A stretch of 64,000 nt of DNA from Planctomycetota bacterium (GTDB lineage Bacteria; Planctomycetota; Planctomycetia; Pirellulales; Pirellulaceae): assembly GCA_026692845.1 (NCBI GenBank), contig JAPLNM010000029.1:59221-123220 (forward strand), given 5' to 3'. The notes beneath the pieces are model-generated. The model ran no database searches. It was given only the letters and a program-made list of their open reading frames with translations, and was not told the origin of the DNA. Each line of letters opens with the position of its first letter. The stretch's first letter is position 1. Of this stretch, positions 44,701 through 51,876 are shown in pieces. Both the position numbers and the translations under genes were made by a program.

Positions 44701-45371
44701 CCGATCCTGAGAATATTCATGTTGCTCGGGGACCACGCTTCCGCGTCGCAGCCGAGCAAGTCCGCGACATGGCACTGGCTTCTGCCGACCTGTTGTCAAG
44801 GAGATTCTACGGATCTCCAGCCCGTCCCCCTCAGCCGAGCATGGGACTCAGCGCCGCGTTTGGTTCCAGAACCGACTGGGAGACAAGCACAGGCGAAGAC
44901 CGTTTTCGCCGCGCGATCTACACGCAATGGCGGCGCAGCAATCCCTATCCGTCCATGGCCACCTTTGACGCCCCTAGCCGTGAGGTCTGCGTCCTGAAAA
45001 GGGATCGGACCAACACGCCCCTCCAAGCCCTCGTGATGCTCAATGACCCGGTCTACATCGAAGCGGCCCAAGGCCTTTCGCGCAGAGTCTTGATCCACGA
45101 AGCCGACGATGCACCCGATGATGCCTCGAAACTCCGTCGGATGTTCCAGCTCGTGCTGACTCGCAAACCCAGCCATGCAGAGACCCAAAGCATGCTCAAG
45201 CTTCTGCAAGAATCTCGCGAGGATCTCAAGGATCGAGCTGATCAAGCGATGAAACTAGCCACAGAACCAATCGGAAAAATCCCCCCGCATATCACTCCGC
45301 AGGAACTCGCAAGCTGGGTTCTGGTCGGAAACGTTCTGATGAATCTCGACGAGTTTTTGATGACTCCCTAA
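41718..45371 (+). CDS. Planctomycete cytochrome-domain protein (PSCyt1, DUF1549, DUF1553)
   Basis: A 1217-residue exported protein (signal peptide to about residue 38). The single haem motif CFACH (59-63) follows PILSNR, the usual PSCyt1 start. DUF1549/PSCyt2 runs from about 185 to 400 (GNPIDRHLLAKL to QTEDADRGDESPTYAW). A discoidin/F5-8-like beta-sandwich at about 575-690 (NVASQGKASQSSEILGG, WWELDLNAAIAVDRMVLFNR) is inserted before DUF1553/PSD1 (about 900-1180: WLVSDRNPLTARVLANRTW and RNTPLQALVMLNDP-like RTNTPLQALVMLNDPVY). Exact function is unknown; it always pairs with a DUF1501 protein, as here. A redox role in polysaccharide degradation is the usual guess. Confidence 0.93.
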   Translation: MIRLFPLANPCLKSGLFASLLASAGWLALASANEASAQAPNASKIDFNTQIRPILSNRCFACHGPDEQTVESGLRLDSFEAATTAADSGKKAIAPGSASESEILQRILSTDEQIRMPPPRFAERLSDKETELLTRWIESGATYNKHWSYERIVQPPTPNLDDLDSFHPSASEDTNKKPNQKADLQAWAGNPIDRHLLAKLGTHGRVASGQADRTTLLRRLTLDLTGLPPTLDEHDAFLNDSDALAYERLVDRLLASPAYGEHWGRRWLDLARYADSAGYADDPARTIWAYRDWVVRAFNANMPFDQFTVEQLAGDLLESPSPDQWVATAFHRNTLTNNEGGTNDEEFRNVAVIDRVNTTMAVWMGVTIGCAQCHNHKYDPISQKEFFEVFSIFNQTEDADRGDESPTYAWYSPTQREERSELESQVQKLQAQLEAPDASLAKSQADWESRLLIASDWKTTVPKTAAAQSGNSTQVLDSGLVKLDSKADNDRLDLQMALPDGWGPENLTGLRIESVPDPALPGGGSSHGDGNFVLTHVAASLYQEPRQRAKGRFVRVELPGKEKILSLAEVQVFDGQQNVASQGKASQSSEILGGAAARAIDGNTSGKWEDNSITHTNTSESPWWELDLNAAIAVDRMVLFNRTDNGVATRLSGAIVRLLDENRKEVWQGRVDQGAAEHTLSLQQQVLWNAQFAHADYEQGGLPASHSIDSDPKTGWAVGGSIDQPHALQIAGAAVNAPKLDADANSAPWVLRLQLGFDSPYKRLILSSLRVALTDDRNLTEVLQTPNEILQIARSSDRTDSQQDALHRYYVRQIAPERSALRASLTTTRESLASLKPITTVPILRELAKEKRRATKIQIRGNYKVTGDEVSPGVPSIFGYVPVSVQPDASKDSPPADRQAIDRLKFARWLVSDRNPLTARVLANRTWEYLFGVGIVRTSEEFGSQGDLPVYPELLDHLAMEFLNSGWDQKELIRSIVLSNAYQQSSSVTEEDYESDPENIHVARGPRFRVAAEQVRDMALASADLLSRRFYGSPARPPQPSMGLSAAFGSRTDWETSTGEDRFRRAIYTQWRRSNPYPSMATFDAPSREVCVLKRDRTNTPLQALVMLNDPVYIEAAQGLSRRVLIHEADDAPDDASKLRRMFQLVLTRKPSHAETQSMLKLLQESREDLKDRADQAMKLATEPIGKIPPHITPQELASWVLVGNVLMNLDEFLMTP

Positions 45372-45393
45372 CGGAAACACGACAGGTAAAGCG

Positions 45394-46839
45394 ATGGAAA
45401 AACCATTCCAAGAGCACTTGCTCAACCGCACGCGAAGAAACTTCTTAGCCAATACAGGATTGAGCCTCGGCGCTGTGGCCCTAGCCGATCTGCAAGCCAC
45501 CAATCGAGTCGAAGCTTCCGACAACCCCTTGGCACCCAAAGTGGCGCATTTTCCCAGGAAGGCCAAGCGTGTGATCTATCTTCACATGACAGGCTCTCCA
45601 CCGAATTTGGATCTGTACGATTACAAGCCCAAGTTGATCGAGCTCGATGGCCAAGAAGCCCCTGCCTCGTTTATCCAAGGCAAGGAGTTCGCGTTTACCA
45701 CCGGAACCCCCAAGCTGCTAGGAACCAGGCACCAATTTGAAAAGTGCGGGCAGAGCGGTTTGCAACTCTCGGACTGTTTGCCACACCTCAAGAAGCATGC
45801 CGATGAGATGTGCATCGTCCACAGCATGCACACCGAGCAATTCAACCATGCTCCAGCCGAACTGCTCATCTACACCGGTTCGCCCCGTAGTGGTCGACCC
45901 TCGTTCGGGTCTTGGTTGACCTACGGCTTGGGAAGCGAAAATGAAAACCTCCCAGCCTTCGTCGTCCTCATCAGCAGCGGAGTCCAACCCAACGGCGGCA
46001 AAAGTTCGTTCGGAAGCGGCTTTTTGCCAAGCGTCTATCAAGGAGTTCAGTGCCGCTCCCAAGGTGAACCGGTCCTTTATGTCTCGGATCCACCCGGCAT
46101 CGACCGCCAGTTGCGCCGTAAAAGCCTCGATACACTCGGTGAGCTCAATGCGTTGCAAGCCAAAGAGTTCGGGCATCCCGAGACCATGACGCGTATCTCC
46201 CAATACGAACTGGCCTACCGCATGCAAACAAGTGTCCCGGAAGTCATGGACATCACCAAGGAAAGCGCCGAGACCTTGGAGGCCTATGGAGCCAAGCCTG
46301 GAGCGTCTAGTTTGGCGAACAATTGCTTGCTAGCGCGCCGATTGGTTGAGTCGGGCGTAAGGTACGTTCAGCTTTTCGACTGGGGCTGGGATTTTCACGG
46401 CACTGGACCCAACGAAGACATACGCGACGGCTTGACCAAGAAATGCGAAACGATGGATAAACCCGTCGCGGCATTGATTGGCGATCTAAAGCAACGAGGA
46501 CTTTTGGACGAGACGCTGATCATTTGGGGGGGAGAATTCGGACGAACGCCGTTCCGAGAAGGACGCACGGCCAACGGGGCTCAACTCGGCCGGGACCATT
46601 ATCCTGATTGCTTCTCGATGTGGATGGCAGGGGGTGGGGTCAAGGGAGGCACCGAGTATGGACAGACCGACGAACTAGGTTTTTCGGTGATTGAAAACCC
46701 GGTCCATGTTCATGATCTTCAAGCCACTTGGATGTACCTGATGGGTTTTGACCATACGAAACTAACCTACCGTTTCCAAGGTCGCGATTATCGCTTGACC
46801 GACGTGCACGGCAACGTGCTGTTTCCGTTGATAGCCTGA
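45394..46839 (+). CDS. DUF1501 family exported protein
   Basis: A 481-residue protein of the alkaline-phosphatase/sulfatase superfamily fold. The N-terminus has a twin-arginine-like signal (RTRRNFLANTGLSLGAVALA). VIYLHMTGSPPNLDLYDYKP, MHTEQFNHAP, YVQLFDWGWDFHG and WGGEFGRTPF are landmark segments, the last with the conserved GGEFGR region. It starts 22 bases after the PSCyt1 gene and is certainly in the same operon; this pairing is characteristic of Planctomycetes. Substrate is unknown, although the fold hydrolyses phosphate or sulfate esters. Confidence 0.92.
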   Translation: MEKPFQEHLLNRTRRNFLANTGLSLGAVALADLQATNRVEASDNPLAPKVAHFPRKAKRVIYLHMTGSPPNLDLYDYKPKLIELDGQEAPASFIQGKEFAFTTGTPKLLGTRHQFEKCGQSGLQLSDCLPHLKKHADEMCIVHSMHTEQFNHAPAELLIYTGSPRSGRPSFGSWLTYGLGSENENLPAFVVLISSGVQPNGGKSSFGSGFLPSVYQGVQCRSQGEPVLYVSDPPGIDRQLRRKSLDTLGELNALQAKEFGHPETMTRISQYELAYRMQTSVPEVMDITKESAETLEAYGAKPGASSLANNCLLARRLVESGVRYVQLFDWGWDFHGTGPNEDIRDGLTKKCETMDKPVAALIGDLKQRGLLDETLIIWGGEFGRTPFREGRTANGAQLGRDHYPDCFSMWMAGGGVKGGTEYGQTDELGFSVIENPVHVHDLQATWMYLMGFDHTKLTYRFQGRDYRLTDVHGNVLFPLIA

Positions 46840-47330
46840 GTCGAACTTCGTGTTGCTTTACCTTCGACCGCGCAACCCACCATCGAGCATGGGGGCCTCG
46901 TGCGACACCCGGCGCGCATGCTACGTTCCGCTAACGAATCCAAACGCGATTCGTAGCGGCAGTCAATCGACGATGTTGGTTACCCCCACCGTAGCATGGG
47001 GCTTTGACCCGTGCGCCATTTGCTAAGTCAGCCTCGCACGGGCTAGGAGGCCCATGCTACAGCTCTAAGGTTCCGGCCCGTGTGTGATTTGCTGAGCTAG
47101 CGATTGCAGCATGGGATTCCGGTCGTCAGTGAAAAAACTTTGTCGCATTTCAGAAAAAACCAGAATAAACCCGGGGGAACGGCAGTGCCTGGCGTACTCG
47201 GCAGTGTGTGCCGGGACCGAATGGGTGCCTTCGCAAGTGCACCGACCCTCATTCGCAACAGTGCGAAAGAAAGTGCGGTTTCTATGAACTCTCGTGTTTC
47301 CCTCCCTCCGTCCGCGTCGGCTCGGAACTA
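46840..47330. other. Repeat-rich intergenic stretch of about 490 bases
   Basis: No intact gene. It contains several copies of a dispersed element whose ends read GTAGCATGG and CCATGCTAC, a stem CCGCTAACGAATC / GATTCGTAGCGG (46927-46958), and short GC-rich segments. It marks the border between the conserved DUF1501 operon and an accessory section. Confidence 0.6.
46990..47061. repeat. Dispersed palindromic element, copy 1
   Basis: GTAGCATGGG (46991-47000) and CCCATGCTAC (47051-47060) form the ends of a hairpin about 70 bases long. Inside, GACCCGTGCGCC pairs with GCCTCGCACGGGCT. The same end sequences recur at 48013-48084 and, in part, at 46888-46925. Confidence 0.75.
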
Positions 47331-47974
47331 GAGATCCGCCACTCGATGCGGCAAATGGTTCTCCAAGCGGTTCTGGAAGGGCTTGGTAACCGTAGTTTCA
47401 TGGTCGACACAGACGCCGACCTCATGGGACTTATCGGTGCCGCAGCTCTGGCTAACGGCTTGTCACAGCCCGAACGCCAAGCGATGAGCGAATCCGGCAA
47501 AGGATTTAGGTTGCCGAGGCTGGTCCTGCGCGGTCTGCCGCTCCAAGAGCAACTCCCCAAGACTCCGCAAGGGTACGGAGATGATACCCAAACGCTCTTC
47601 TCTGACACGATGCTCTTGGGAGGCATGTCTCAATGCGACGCATGCCGCTGCTTGAGGTGTGTGCATGCACGGGGGCTTATCTGTTGCGATTCAATGCGAA
47701 TGAAGGTCAGACGCTCGGTTTGACTGCGTTGGCAACCGGTGCAGTTACCGAGCTCTCGAAGCGGCTTGAGGATATGGACGCGCGTTCGAACCCGATCTAC
47801 TTGCGACCCGGAGAGTTGCTCCTGTTCGACAACTACCGAGTTCTCCACCGGCGCAAGTCGTTTGATCCTGGGGCATGGGACGAGGCTCGGTGGCTTCGTC
47901 GGTGCTTTGGGACCACCGACCCGTCGGGCGGGCAATTCGTCGATCGGCTGCACCGGCCCTACGTTTGGCAGTAA
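47331..47974 (+). pseudogene. Fe(II)/2-oxoglutarate-dependent oxygenase (TauD/clavaminate synthase-like), frameshifted
   Basis: Two overlapping frames together spell one protein. The first (to about 47630) reads MRQMVLQAVLEGLG, then GLSQPERQAMSESGKGF, then TPQGYGDDTQTLFSDTM. The second, from 47633, reads ACTGAYLLRFNANEGQTLGL and LRPGELLLFDNYRVLHRRKSF, the latter carrying the distal iron His and the 2OG-binding Arg region of this family. The switch from one frame to the other lies around 47620-47645. The first HxD of the iron triad would be expected in the first half and is not clearly present, and no start codon has a usual N-terminus. A sequencing frameshift cannot be excluded, but 5' decay favours a pseudogene. 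Confidence 0.6.
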
Positions 47975-48012
47975 CGAAAGACACCAATCTAACAAAACAC
48001 CCGTAGCATCGC

Positions 48013-48084
48013 CGTAACATGGCCCTCCGAGGCCGTGCGCGATTCCTAGCTAAGCGGCGCACGGGCTCAGAGGCCCATGCTACG
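48013..48084. repeat. Dispersed palindromic element, copy 2
   Basis: CGTAACATGGCCCTCCGAGG at one end and GAGGCCCATGCTACG at the other, with GGCCGTGCGC and GCGCACGGGC pairing inside. It is the same family as 46990-47061. Confidence 0.75.
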
Positions 48085-48104
48085 GGTGGATGTTGAACTA
48101 GCTT

Positions 48105-48144
48105 CGTAACACGGCCCTCCGAGGCCGTGCGTTTCAATCGATGA
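48105..48144 (+). repeat. Left copy of a 40-bp inverted repeat bracketing the NACHT/FGE pair
   Basis: Forty bases ending in TTTCAATCGATGA. The reverse complement of 51630-51669 matches at 37 of 40 positions, with differences at the 5th, 8th and 11th bases. It abuts the truncated 3' end of the NACHT gene. Confidence 0.8.
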
Positions 48145-48166
48145 AGACTACCACTTTGCCAGGATT

Positions 48167-50260
48167 CTAGAAAAATCGCTCCCCCAGGCAGACAAAGGAA
48201 TTCGTATGCGGCAGATCTGTTTTCGCATCGACTGGCCATGTGTGTTTTTGGCTGTTTACGTCGAACCATCCAACCTTTTCTCGTGCTTGATCATCGATGG
48301 GATCTACCCGCCAATGCTCTGGCTCTTTCTTCTGATGATCCTGTGCACTTCGATTCGCTCGGCAGGCATACTCCCATTCCCATTCGGTAAGCAAGCGACT
48401 CTCGCTCCAGATTGAAAACATCTGTGCGTCGTACCAGTTCACTCGGATTACAGGGCATCGCTGTTCCGAGCAGTATTTCTCAAAATCGTCTCGGTAATGG
48501 ACCTCGTGATTGCCATCAAACAATTTATGAAGCCGTCGAGTGATCGGAAACTTGGATGCGGAGTATTGCCCGTGGAGTTCTATCCTCCTTGGTTGATTGT
48601 CGTTTTCATCAGGATGGCCGACCGCGACATTCCATGATCCATTTTCAAGCGGTTCGATCGGAATGAAAATCAAGTCTTCGTCAATGATCCGTGCCGACTC
48701 TTGCGTTTTACTTAGTGCCTCAAAATCCGCTAAAAACCGCTCTCGAATCGATTGGGCACTTTTTGGTACTTCGGCAGGAACATTGATTTCGGGATTCTTC
48801 GCCGTCAGTTCCGCCAGCCTTGGCCACGCGTACCACATCAATTGAGTGGGACGTGGATGCTTCTCTGGTTGCTTGAAGACCGCTTCGGCAAGGCGCAGCC
48901 ATCGCATGCAGCGTTCACTCTTGGGGCCGGCCACCATGGCTCCAACCGGCATGCTTGCGATGAACTCCCAACCTTCATTATCATCAGGCGTCCTTGGCTG
49001 CTCTGGAATGGCCTCGATCAATTGCTTGAGTTCGGCCTCGTTACTGTAGCGAACCATCCAAAGGGCCGCAAAGAAATCTCTAAGAGTGTTGTCACGCCAT
49101 GAAACCATGGTGTCAATTCGGTTGAATAAGCGGAACTCGATCGCACCGGCGTTCAGCGCCTCGATCGATTCGCGACGTTTGTCGAGCGACTCCGCCGAAT
49201 CCCCCTGCCATTTCGGGATCGTTCTCAGACGCGTCAAAAGATCGTCGGCGATGTCACGGTATTGCACCTCAGGTTTCGTCTCAAGAAACATGGTGATGGC
49301 CAAGGCGCAAGCGTATTCGATGAAAGTATCGATTTGGATACCCCCTAAGTTCGGAGTGACGCTCCCTTTGTTCTTCTTGAGCACATCCTCCTCAAAGGTT
49401 CTTGGCAGGGACTCCCAATACACATCGCAAAGATTGTCGATGCGTGCGAAGCTCTCGTCGGGGAGGCTTCTGAGGACCTCGATGGTACGTGGTGTCAGTT
49501 CCAACTCACCAGCCAACTCTTGGATCCTTTTTGCACGCTTTGGTCCCAGCGATCGTTCGATCTGCTTTTGATCGAACAAGCCCAAGTAACAGAACGTCCA
49601 ATCCGAGGAATGGTCCTCAAAGCCCGGCTCGGATTCGTTTCCGAAAATCGTGTTCCAATAGGCATCGGTGATCGCATAAGGCCGACCGGCGACCATGCAA
49701 TGAAGGTTTGGATGTTCCTCTAAGATCGATTTTATCGCCGCAGCACGAGGCCACGCATTGGAACTGTCGACCTCATCGAGCCCGTCGATGAACAAGGTCA
49801 CTAGGCCAAAGGACATTTGACGAGTAAGCCATGCCTCAATTCCAGAATAGTACGCTTTAGGGATGGTTCGGTTGGATCCCGATGCTGACAGTTGCTTGTC
49901 AATTCTCTTGAACACCGACTCGTGCGTTGCATCGCCGGAACCTCTGCCCCAAAAAGAGTCGACCGAGTTCGGAAACCGGCTCAAGTGGTAGTACAGAACA
50001 ACATGACCCGGCAGTTGGCTACGAAGGAATCGGGCATGTTCGAGTGCGATCGATTTGCCAATCCCGGCAGACGAGGTGATACACAGCAACCGCCGTTCGT
50101 TCGGCAGCGAGTCGGCGTTCCCCCCGAGGAACTTCAGGAACTCGGCTCTGCCATCGTTTGTGTCGATCGTTTTCCAAAAATCCCTTTTTTCCGCATCGCG
50201 ATTCCACTTTCCATACGGCCTATCCACCGCTTCGTACTCGGGCAGTCCCGTCAGCGACAA
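48167..50260 (-). CDS. NACHT NTPase with truncated C-terminal FGE/SUMF1 domain
   Basis: 697 residues. Residues about 55-200 form a NACHT P-loop NTPase: Walker A SSAGIGKSIAL (Lys69, Ser70) and Walker B TLFIDGLDEVD (Asp159, then Asp162 and Glu163), followed by a winged-helix and helical region (about 230-500). From about 525 an FGE/SUMF1 fold begins (ENGSWNVAVGHPDEN, FPITRRLHKLFDG, CPVIRVNWYDAQMFSIW, RLLTEWEWEYACRAN) but it stops at LPHTNSFVCLGERFF, before the GLYDMxGNVWEW and RGGS...GFR segments. No effector domain precedes the NACHT. The start is a TTG; no ATG lies upstream before the in-frame stop. The truncated end touches a repeat. Confidence 0.75.
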   Translation of the reverse strand: MSLTGLPEYEAVDRPYGKWNRDAEKRDFWKTIDTNDGRAEFLKFLGGNADSLPNERRLLCITSSAGIGKSIALEHARFLRSQLPGHVVLYYHLSRFPNSVDSFWGRGSGDATHESVFKRIDKQLSASGSNRTIPKAYYSGIEAWLTRQMSFGLVTLFIDGLDEVDSSNAWPRAAAIKSILEEHPNLHCMVAGRPYAITDAYWNTIFGNESEPGFEDHSSDWTFCYLGLFDQKQIERSLGPKRAKRIQELAGELELTPRTIEVLRSLPDESFARIDNLCDVYWESLPRTFEEDVLKKNKGSVTPNLGGIQIDTFIEYACALAITMFLETKPEVQYRDIADDLLTRLRTIPKWQGDSAESLDKRRESIEALNAGAIEFRLFNRIDTMVSWRDNTLRDFFAALWMVRYSNEAELKQLIEAIPEQPRTPDDNEGWEFIASMPVGAMVAGPKSERCMRWLRLAEAVFKQPEKHPRPTQLMWYAWPRLAELTAKNPEINVPAEVPKSAQSIRERFLADFEALSKTQESARIIDEDLIFIPIEPLENGSWNVAVGHPDENDNQPRRIELHGQYSASKFPITRRLHKLFDGNHEVHYRDDFEKYCSEQRCPVIRVNWYDAQMFSIWSESRLLTEWEWEYACRANRSAQDHQKKEPEHWRVDPIDDQAREKVGWFDVNSQKHTWPVDAKTDLPHTNSFVCLGERFF

Positions 50261-50423
50261 CGCTTGCTTGAGGGATAGACGGTCTGCTGAATCAACCGAA
50301 TTTGATGCTCAGGGAAAAAATGGTGCTGGATTGTGAGGATAGCACGGTCTGCGGTTATGCTAGTATCAGCAATGGATTTCGGCGTATTGAGCGTAGTTCC
50401 GTGGTTCCTATGAGTCACGGGAT

Positions 50424-50429
50424 TATAAT
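50424..50429 (+). promoter_or_regulatory. Possible -10 element upstream of the FGE-domain gene
   Basis: A perfect TATAAT about 95 bases before the ATG, within the 263-base divergent gap. No convincing -35 hexamer is present (GTGGTT at 50401-50406 has 17-base spacing but poor match). Confidence 0.3.
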
Positions 50430-50523
50430 ACTACAAGTGGTGTTTTTTTGATGGTTCGTATCGGTCACTAAACAAAGAGACATCCGAACGGCGGCGGATG
50501 TCTACTTCCAAGCCCTCGTTACG

Positions 50524-51525
50524 ATGATCGCAAGGGGCATGGCAACTCGACCAAAAGAGTATGACGGAGTGGAAGCGTCGGAGGTTCTTGAGTTACTGGC
50601 TCGCCAAGCCTTCCAGTCCTTCGACATCCAGTTGGATCATTCTGCACGAACATTCACCAGCGGCAAACCCAGCAAAGCTGAGGATCCCGTGCCGGCTTAT
50701 TTGTACGACATACCTGAGTTCGACAGCGTCCCGCAATACGACCAGTTCAAGGAACAGATTTGCCAGCGAGCTAACGGTGGACTGAATCCGGAGCTATCGA
50801 TCGACGCGTTTCAGCTTGGCAGGCAGACCATCAGCAACGCTTGGTACCGCTTGTACAATCCTCGGCACACACAGATCCGGTCAAACTATAAGCAGTATTC
50901 AAAGACCCTGAAACATCCTGCGGTGGTAATTTCTTTCTTCGATGCGTGGGTGTATTGCCAGTGGTTGCGGTGGGACGATCAGTCGTGTCGGTTGCCTTGG
51001 GAGACCGAGTGGGAGTATGCAGCCAAGTACGGGTTTGCTTCTGGGGACCTCGAGTACTGGTGGGAAGGCATCGAGCATTTAGAAAAGGCTGATCGTATGT
51101 TCATCAAGTCGCGGATCAACTGCTTCGAGACCACTGACAGGACTCCATCGAACGAAGAAAAAGGGTGTACTGTGGTTCCCGATCCTGCACGGGCTTCATC
51201 AGGGAGCAAGGCGCTGGATCGTGGCCCGGAAGGCCAGAACACGGGTCTGATGGACATGCAGGGGAACACATGGGAGTGGTGTCAGGATAGGCAACGCTCA
51301 AACTACGAGGCCCCAGCCAAGGCATCCCCGTTTCCACAGCAAGAACAGCAACACAGGCAAGAAAGCCTAGCTCGCGATGCGACCGTTTCCCGTGTTTCGC
51401 GAGGCGGGTCATTCGATAACTATGGACGCATTGCTTCGGCGTCGTTTCGCGAACTCAATGAACCGACGAATACGTTCTTCAACGACGGGTTTCGCGTTGC
51501 CAGGGCTCTGAAAGGAAAACCTTGA
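50524..51525 (+). CDS. FGE/SUMF1-fold protein (C-type-lectin-like), non-catalytic type
   Basis: 333 residues. An N-terminal ~90-residue segment (EYDGVEASEVLELLARQAFQ, VPAYLYDIPEF) is followed by a complete FGE-fold domain: FQLGRQTISNAWYRLYNP, HPAVVISFFDAWVYCQWLR, CRLPWETEWEYAAKYG, GLMDMQGNTWEWCQD and RGGSFDNYG...DGFRVARAL. The CxxxxC copper site of true FGE is absent, so this is a binding-type fold like those in NACHT-linked and retroelement-diversified proteins. The N-terminal segment looks like the inter-domain linker of a longer NACHT-FGE protein, so the gene could be a separated half. ATG 50524 or 50539 may be the start. It is divergent from the NACHT gene. Confidence 0.75.
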   Translation: MIARGMATRPKEYDGVEASEVLELLARQAFQSFDIQLDHSARTFTSGKPSKAEDPVPAYLYDIPEFDSVPQYDQFKEQICQRANGGLNPELSIDAFQLGRQTISNAWYRLYNPRHTQIRSNYKQYSKTLKHPAVVISFFDAWVYCQWLRWDDQSCRLPWETEWEYAAKYGFASGDLEYWWEGIEHLEKADRMFIKSRINCFETTDRTPSNEEKGCTVVPDPARASSGSKALDRGPEGQNTGLMDMQGNTWEWCQDRQRSNYEAPAKASPFPQQEQQHRQESLARDATVSRVSRGGSFDNYGRIASASFRELNEPTNTFFNDGFRVARALKGKP

Positions 51526-51629
51526 GCTTTTACCCTTGTCTGCTTGGATCGAGCCTAGTCAGCCCTCAGGTGAGCATTGCTCTTTTAAGCGCTCGCGATT
51601 TTTTGTACCTCGTAGCAAAGCGGTAGGCC

Positions 51630-51669
51630 TCATCGATTGAAACGCACGGCCTCGGAGGACCATGCTACG
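51630..51669 (-). repeat. Right copy of the 40-bp inverted repeat
   Basis: Reverse complement matches 48105-48144 at 37 of 40 positions. It continues outward into CATGCTACG, the same end sequence as the dispersed palindromic elements. Confidence 0.8.
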
Positions 51670-51794
51670 CTGCTGTCTCTCCGCCCGTAAAATGGGTCTG
51701 TGACCCGTTTGCAGGTACGCCGCCCTGGGTAGGCCGCGAATTCGTGGGGCAGACGATACGGAACATGCGATTCCGATCTCATGCCTGCAGACGC

Positions 51795-51830
51795 AAAAAA
51801 AAGCTTCGCGAGTGGAACACTCGCGAAGCT
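51795..51830 (-). terminator. Strong intrinsic terminator of the Gly/Asn-rich protein gene
   Basis: A perfect 13-base stem AGCTTCGCGAGTG (51802-51814) / CACTCGCGAAGCT (51818-51830) with a 3-base loop, followed on the minus strand by eight T residues. It ends transcription of the gene at 51877-54453. Confidence 0.9.
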
Positions 51831-51876
51831 CTTGGGTCTGTCATTCTCGACACTCTAAAGAATCAAGCCTACAGGT

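Larger units (their letters stand above)
51526..51876. other. 351-base intergenic stretch with repeat and terminator
   Basis: No gene. It holds the right copy of the 40-bp inverted repeat (51630-51669), a hairpin-like AATGGGTCTGTGACCCGTTT (51691-51710), and the terminator of the next minus-strand gene. Confidence 0.6.

Noticed and set aside
48105..51669. Composite transposon or insertion sequence
   Set aside because: No transposase gene lies between the inverted repeats and no flanking direct repeats were found by eye, so only a repeat-bracketed block is claimed.
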